NCBI GenBank assembly: GCA_947460255.1
Contig: CANHIS010000006.1
Location: 1-64,000 of the forward strand
Source: Bacteroidota bacterium
GTDB lineage: Bacteria > Bacteroidota > Bacteroidia > M30B66
Direction of reading: 5' to 3'
Length of the DNA: 64,000 bases
The notes beneath the pieces are model-generated. The model did no database searches. It saw nothing but the letters and a program-made list of their open reading frames with translations, and was not told where the DNA came from. This document shows, one piece after another, positions 60,927-64,000 of the stretch; positions within the stretch are counted from its first letter, which is position 1, and each line of letters begins with the position of its first letter. The position numbers were made by a program, and so were the translations under genes.

Positions 60927-61619
60927 ATGAAAATCAGCGTTAATTTCCTTCTTTACACTTTATTGTTTGGGACTTTAATCTCTTGCAAAAAAGACGAACA
61001 ACCAGAACCAGAACCCACTGCATTTACCTATACCGCAGCCGATTCGCTTGTTTTTGAGCATACTGGCACTTTGCCTTATGCTGTGGCGGTTCAAAGTACT
61101 TCTGGAAAGGAATTTATCTCCAGTTTTTCGGGTCTTGGTGCGTCGTTTTTAGATGGCGGTACAACCCTAACTATTCCATCTAATCAAAGCCGTTCGTTCG
61201 ATATTTACTTCAATCAGGTGGGCGCCAATCCTGGAGTTTATCCATGTACTTTATCGGTAGCTGTGCCCAACGAAAACAATGCTTTAAAAACCAAAATAGT
61301 ACAAATGGTGTATCGACCAAATTGTGGCTATACATTCCGCAATTACACCTTTGGCGAAATCACCTACCAAATCAACGGATTACTTGAAAACAGGGCGATT
61401 ACTTGTGAATACAACATCGATGGACAATTGGAAGTTGTAGGATTGGTTCCATTTCAAATTAATCTAAACTTTAATTGCTCAAACGCTACAGTTACAATGG
61501 ATCCAGTGCTTCATTTGGGCAATGTGGTAACCTGCACTGGAACAATTGAAGGTACCGAGGTTGCTTTGCAGTTCTTTAATGATGGTGTATATAATGCTGT
61601 TGGAAGAATTAAATTCTAA
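60927..61619 (+). CDS. lipoprotein, copy 1 of a tandem paralogue pair
   Basis: This 230-residue protein has a lipoprotein signal (LLYTLLFGTLISC, lipobox LISC, then KKDEQPEPEP). The rest is beta-rich, with a conserved second half (YRPNCGYTFRNYTFGE, NVVTCTGTIEGTEVALQFFNDG) and Cys pairs that might form disulfides. I do not recognise the family. The next coding gene, 427 bases away, is a close paralogue with the same lipobox context and C-terminal RIKF. A TATATTTA box lies four bases before its ATG. It is probably outer-membrane anchored. Confidence 0.7.
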   Translation: MKISVNFLLYTLLFGTLISCKKDEQPEPEPTAFTYTAADSLVFEHTGTLPYAVAVQSTSGKEFISSFSGLGASFLDGGTTLTIPSNQSRSFDIYFNQVGANPGVYPCTLSVAVPNENNALKTKIVQMVYRPNCGYTFRNYTFGEITYQINGLLENRAITCEYNIDGQLEVVGLVPFQINLNFNCSNATVTMDPVLHLGNVVTCTGTIEGTEVALQFFNDGVYNAVGRIKF

Positions 61620-62046
61620 CTAATCGTAAATTTTTCAACGGAAAGAAATTCCCCAATGCGCAAAATAATCGAAGCAATTTAAATCACTCGACCACAATTG
61701 AATTAAATGCTGAATAAATAAGCAAACAACTCAACTTCAAAAATTTGAGAATTGAAACAATGTGTTTGATAATTCAAATTCACGATTTTCAAGGAAGAAT
61801 ATGGTTCTCAAAAATTAATCAGCAAATTAAGTACAACAAAATAAGCTATAAGCAATTTAAATCCCAGTTTATTTTGTTTCTGTGTTGATCAAACAGGGTT
61901 TACAAAAGGAAAAATTATAAAGAATTAAATCGCATTTTTTCTTTCTGGATTCGAAATTCATTTTTGAAAATGCAATTAAATATTGCCTCACAATTCTAGT
62001 AAATGAACAAAAGTTTAGAAATAAATAAATTACTTACTTTTACAAA
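61620..62046. other. 427-base AT-rich gap between the tandem lipoproteins
   Basis: No credible open reading frame or RNA gene was found. It is very AT-rich, with many TAAA/AATT runs. The last bases carry TACTTTTA, a -7-like box four bases before the ATG of the second lipoprotein. It is probably regulatory or degenerate duplication sequence, with nothing else recognised. Confidence 0.4.
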
Positions 62047-62742
62047 ATGATCAAGAACTCCTTATTCTGCATTACTTTAGGAGTGCTCTCGTTATTGAGC
62101 GCTTGCAAAAAAGACGAGCAACCTCAGCCTCAGCCAACCCAATTTAGTTTTACGATACCCGATTCTTTGGTGATAGAACACAGCGGAACACAGGTCGTTC
62201 CAGTGAGTGTACAAAGCGCTTCTAACAAAGGCTTTATTGCCACATTTGAAACATTGCCACCAAATGCCTTCCTTTATCTTGGTGGAGAAATACCCATTGA
62301 AGCAAATCAAAGCGAAAATCTAGTGTTTGAATTTTACCAAACTCTAGCGACTCCTGGCGATTACACCGGTGTAGTTAGGGTCGCTGTTCCAAATGAAAAC
62401 AATGCCATTCAAACAAAAGAAATTAAACTCGTATATAGACCAAATTGTGGCTACGCATTTCGAAATTACACAATCGGAGAACACACCTTTGTAAGCAGTG
62501 GCAACCTGGTGAATAAGTCCATCACCTGCGCATATAATCTTGAAGGACAGTTAGAAGTTGAGGGATTAACTAGCTACATGCTAACCTTGGACCTTAACTG
62601 TGCCGAATCGACTGTTTCTATGGCTCCTATCCTCCATTTGGGCAATGTGGTAACATGCACTGGAACAATAGAAGGCAGCGAAATTGCTTTGCAGTTTTTT
62701 AATGATGGCGTTTTGCATTCCTTTGGAAGAATTAAATTCTAA
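62047..62742 (+). CDS. lipoprotein, copy 2 of the tandem paralogue pair
   Basis: This 231-residue paralogue of the preceding lipoprotein has a signal (LFCITLGVLSLLSAC, lipobox LSAC) followed by the same KKDEQPQPQP stretch. Both share YRPNCGY, FRNYT, GQLEV and a run of identical residues near the end (LHLGNVVTCTGTIEG). Nucleotide identity is highest in the last 120 bases, where the two differ only at occasional third-codon positions, suggesting recent duplication or gene conversion of that part. The N-terminal half is more diverged. Function is unknown, possibly surface binding. Confidence 0.7.
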   Translation: MIKNSLFCITLGVLSLLSACKKDEQPQPQPTQFSFTIPDSLVIEHSGTQVVPVSVQSASNKGFIATFETLPPNAFLYLGGEIPIEANQSENLVFEFYQTLATPGDYTGVVRVAVPNENNAIQTKEIKLVYRPNCGYAFRNYTIGEHTFVSSGNLVNKSITCAYNLEGQLEVEGLTSYMLTLDLNCAESTVSMAPILHLGNVVTCTGTIEGSEIALQFFNDGVLHSFGRIKF

Positions 62743-62769
62743 AATCATTTCCTTTTAAATCATTGCAAA

Positions 62770-63108
62770 ATGGCAATTAATTTTGAAAACAAATTTCAAT
62801 TAAAAATCATTGTCCTTTTTGGTGTATTTATTTTAACCATTAAATCAGGTTTTTCTCAAGGCAATAACTTCCCCTATTCTGGGAAAATTGTCGCGGGAAA
62901 AGGTTCATGCGCTTGGTTAATTCTCATTGAAGACGGGCCAGAAAAATCCATGATTGGAAAATTCATTGAGCCTACAGGAAACTTACCTGAACATGTTCAG
63001 AAAAAGCGAAAAAAAGTAATTTTTAATTTCTATCCGCTACGTCAACCAGTAAGCCCAGACTGCAAATCTGATATTGTAGGCAGTATTGCATCTATTGAAG
63101 AAAAATAG
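62770..63108 (+). CDS. small exported hypothetical protein
   Basis: This 112-residue protein has a hydrophobic N-terminal segment (IIVLFGVFILTIKSGFS) likely acting as a signal peptide cleaved after FSQ or as an anchor. The remainder is basic with two Cys (GSCAWLIL and DCKSD) that could form a disulfide. No family is recognised. It lies 27 bases after the second lipoprotein on the same strand and may share its mRNA. Confidence 0.55.
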   Translation: MAINFENKFQLKIIVLFGVFILTIKSGFSQGNNFPYSGKIVAGKGSCAWLILIEDGPEKSMIGKFIEPTGNLPEHVQKKRKKVIFNFYPLRQPVSPDCKSDIVGSIASIEEK

Positions 63109-63358
63109 AATTGGTTCATAATTAAACAAACTTATTGAGGCGTTTCTCAATTTGCAATTAATTGAATTGCACCAAATTTAATCTTTATTAAGATATTAAA
63201 TTTAAGATTATCAATAGCTATTAATGCGTAGAACATGCATTCGTTTATTGTAACTATTACGTAGTTAAAAAAAGAGAATTATTGAGCATTAACACCTATG
63301 ATAAGTTATAATGCAAAACTGTAGGTTTGAATGTTGAATTTTATTTAAATCTTGTCAT

Positions 63359-64000
63359 TTGATACTGAATATATTAGAAACAACATTGCCCATCAATAAT
63401 CCTGTTCTAGCATTTTTATTGATTCTAGCGGTTATTCTGTTGGCTCCAATTCTGCTCAATAAGATCAAAATACCTCATCTCTTAGGGCTTATTATTGCAG
63501 GTGCTGTAATTGGCCCGAAGGGTATTAACCTACTGGAAAGAGACAGTAGTATTATTCTTTCGGGAACAGCTGGTCTCCTTTACATTATGTTTTTGGCAGG
63601 ATTAGAAATTGATTTGAATGACTTCAAAAAAAACAGCCGAAAGAGTTTAGTATTTGGAATTTACACTTTCGTAATTCCAATGTTAATCGGAACAATTGCA
63701 GGGTACTATTTATTACAACTTCCTTTTTTATCATCGGTACTGCTGGCGAGTATGTTTGCATCTCATACATTGATTGCTTACCCGCTTGTAAGTAAAATGG
63801 GCGTTGCAAAAAACACAGCAGTTAATATTACTGTTGGAGGCACAGTTATAACAGATACATTAGCATTACTAGTGCTAGCAATCGTTGTTGGCATGACGGA
63901 AGGAGAAGTAGGCGCAGCATTTTGGACACGTCTTTCTGTATCAATAGCAGTTTTCGGATTAATCATTTTATTTGTTTTCCCGATAATTGGACGTTGGTTT
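63359..64000 (+). CDS. CPA2-family cation/proton antiporter, 5' part (runs off the window)
   Basis: An open frame from a TTG at 63359 continues to the window edge and translates to a typical N-terminus of a CPA2 (Kef-type) antiporter: LPINNPVLAFLLILAVILLAP (helix 1), IPHLLGLIIAGAVIGPKGINLL (substrate-site helix pair), GLLYIMFLAGLEIDLNDF (the acidic ion-site helix) and following helices. No ATG is available before helix 1, so the TTG start is likely, though the exact start is uncertain. The C-terminal half, where regulatory domains would be, is outside the window. The 250 bases before it contain no gene. Confidence 0.8.
   Translation, partial: MILNILETTLPINNPVLAFLLILAVILLAPILLNKIKIPHLLGLIIAGAVIGPKGINLLERDSSIILSGTAGLLYIMFLAGLEIDLNDFKKNSRKSLVFGIYTFVIPMLIGTIAGYYLLQLPFLSSVLLASMFASHTLIAYPLVSKMGVAKNTAVNITVGGTVITDTLALLVLAIVVGMTEGEVGAAFWTRLSVSIAVFGLIILFVFPIIGRWF

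Overview
The window looks like chromosomal DNA of an aerobic or microaerobic Bacteroidota, probably Flavobacteriales-like. Reasons seen in the sequence: recurrent TAnnTTTG promoter -7 boxes with little Shine-Dalgarno, C-terminal type IX secretion (T9SS) sorting domains on two large exported proteins, a fused ccoN-ccoO cytochrome cbb3 gene, lipoproteins with SCKKDE-type N-termini, and the long eukaryote-like form of urocanate hydratase. No plasmid, prophage or CRISPR signature was seen.

Layout. (1) 1-8.9 kb is visibly more AT-rich and accessory: a minus-strand run with two paralogous proteins built from a repeated module, three small membrane proteins, a uracil-DNA-glycosylase-like protein, a KAP-type P-loop NTPase and a DUF481-like outer membrane protein, then a possible regulator plus sodium/solute symporter pair. 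(2) 9-24.5 kb is mostly housekeeping: epimerase, 2Fe-2S ferredoxin, pfkA, fatty acid desaturase, MtfA-like peptidase, purD, ispD, queA, a LysM glucosaminidase and aspS. It is interrupted at 15.7-16.5 kb by a Y1 (REP-associated) transposase with a cluster of GGCC-type palindromes. (3) 24.7-41.4 kb is a respiratory region: an Fnr-like regulator, a T9SS-exported pentaheme cytochrome c, a FG-GAP/UnbV surface protein, a hemerythrin-domain protein, ccoI, ccoS, ccoNO, ccoQ, ccoP, ccoG, ccoH, a SafE-like membrane protein and an oxygen-independent coproporphyrinogen oxidase. Two CRP/FNR-type palindromes lie at exactly the same distance from the -7 boxes of its two transcription units. (4) 41.4-51.1 kb holds an amino acid permease, tRNA-Ala(GGC), cystathionine beta-synthase with a BtuF-like binding protein, a patatin with a C-terminal barrel, a PLP deaminase-family protein and hutU. 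(5) 51.2-60 kb is glycan-related: a decayed T9SS sorting domain, an overlapping operon of N4-GlcNAc-asparaginase, GH20 hexosaminidase and ROK kinase, a BamA-type barrel, tRNA-Ser(GGA), a C-terminally short GH2 beta-mannosidase and cutC. (6) 60-64 kb holds a DUF6922/AbiEii-like pair, two tandem paralogous lipoproteins, a small exported protein and the start of a CPA2 cation/proton antiporter that runs off the window.

How the genes fit together: the cbb3 block, HemN, the hemerythrin protein and the Fnr-like regulator form a coherent low-oxygen respiration module. The AGA, GH20 and ROK genes, with the nearby GH2, fit scavenging of N-linked glycoprotein glycan cores. The candidates for undescribed biology are the KAP-NTPase/UDG-like/membrane-protein cluster with its repeat-module pair, the REP/transposase cluster, a recurrent promoter geometry that implies leaderless mRNAs, and a 35-bp composite palindrome upstream of the beta-mannosidase.
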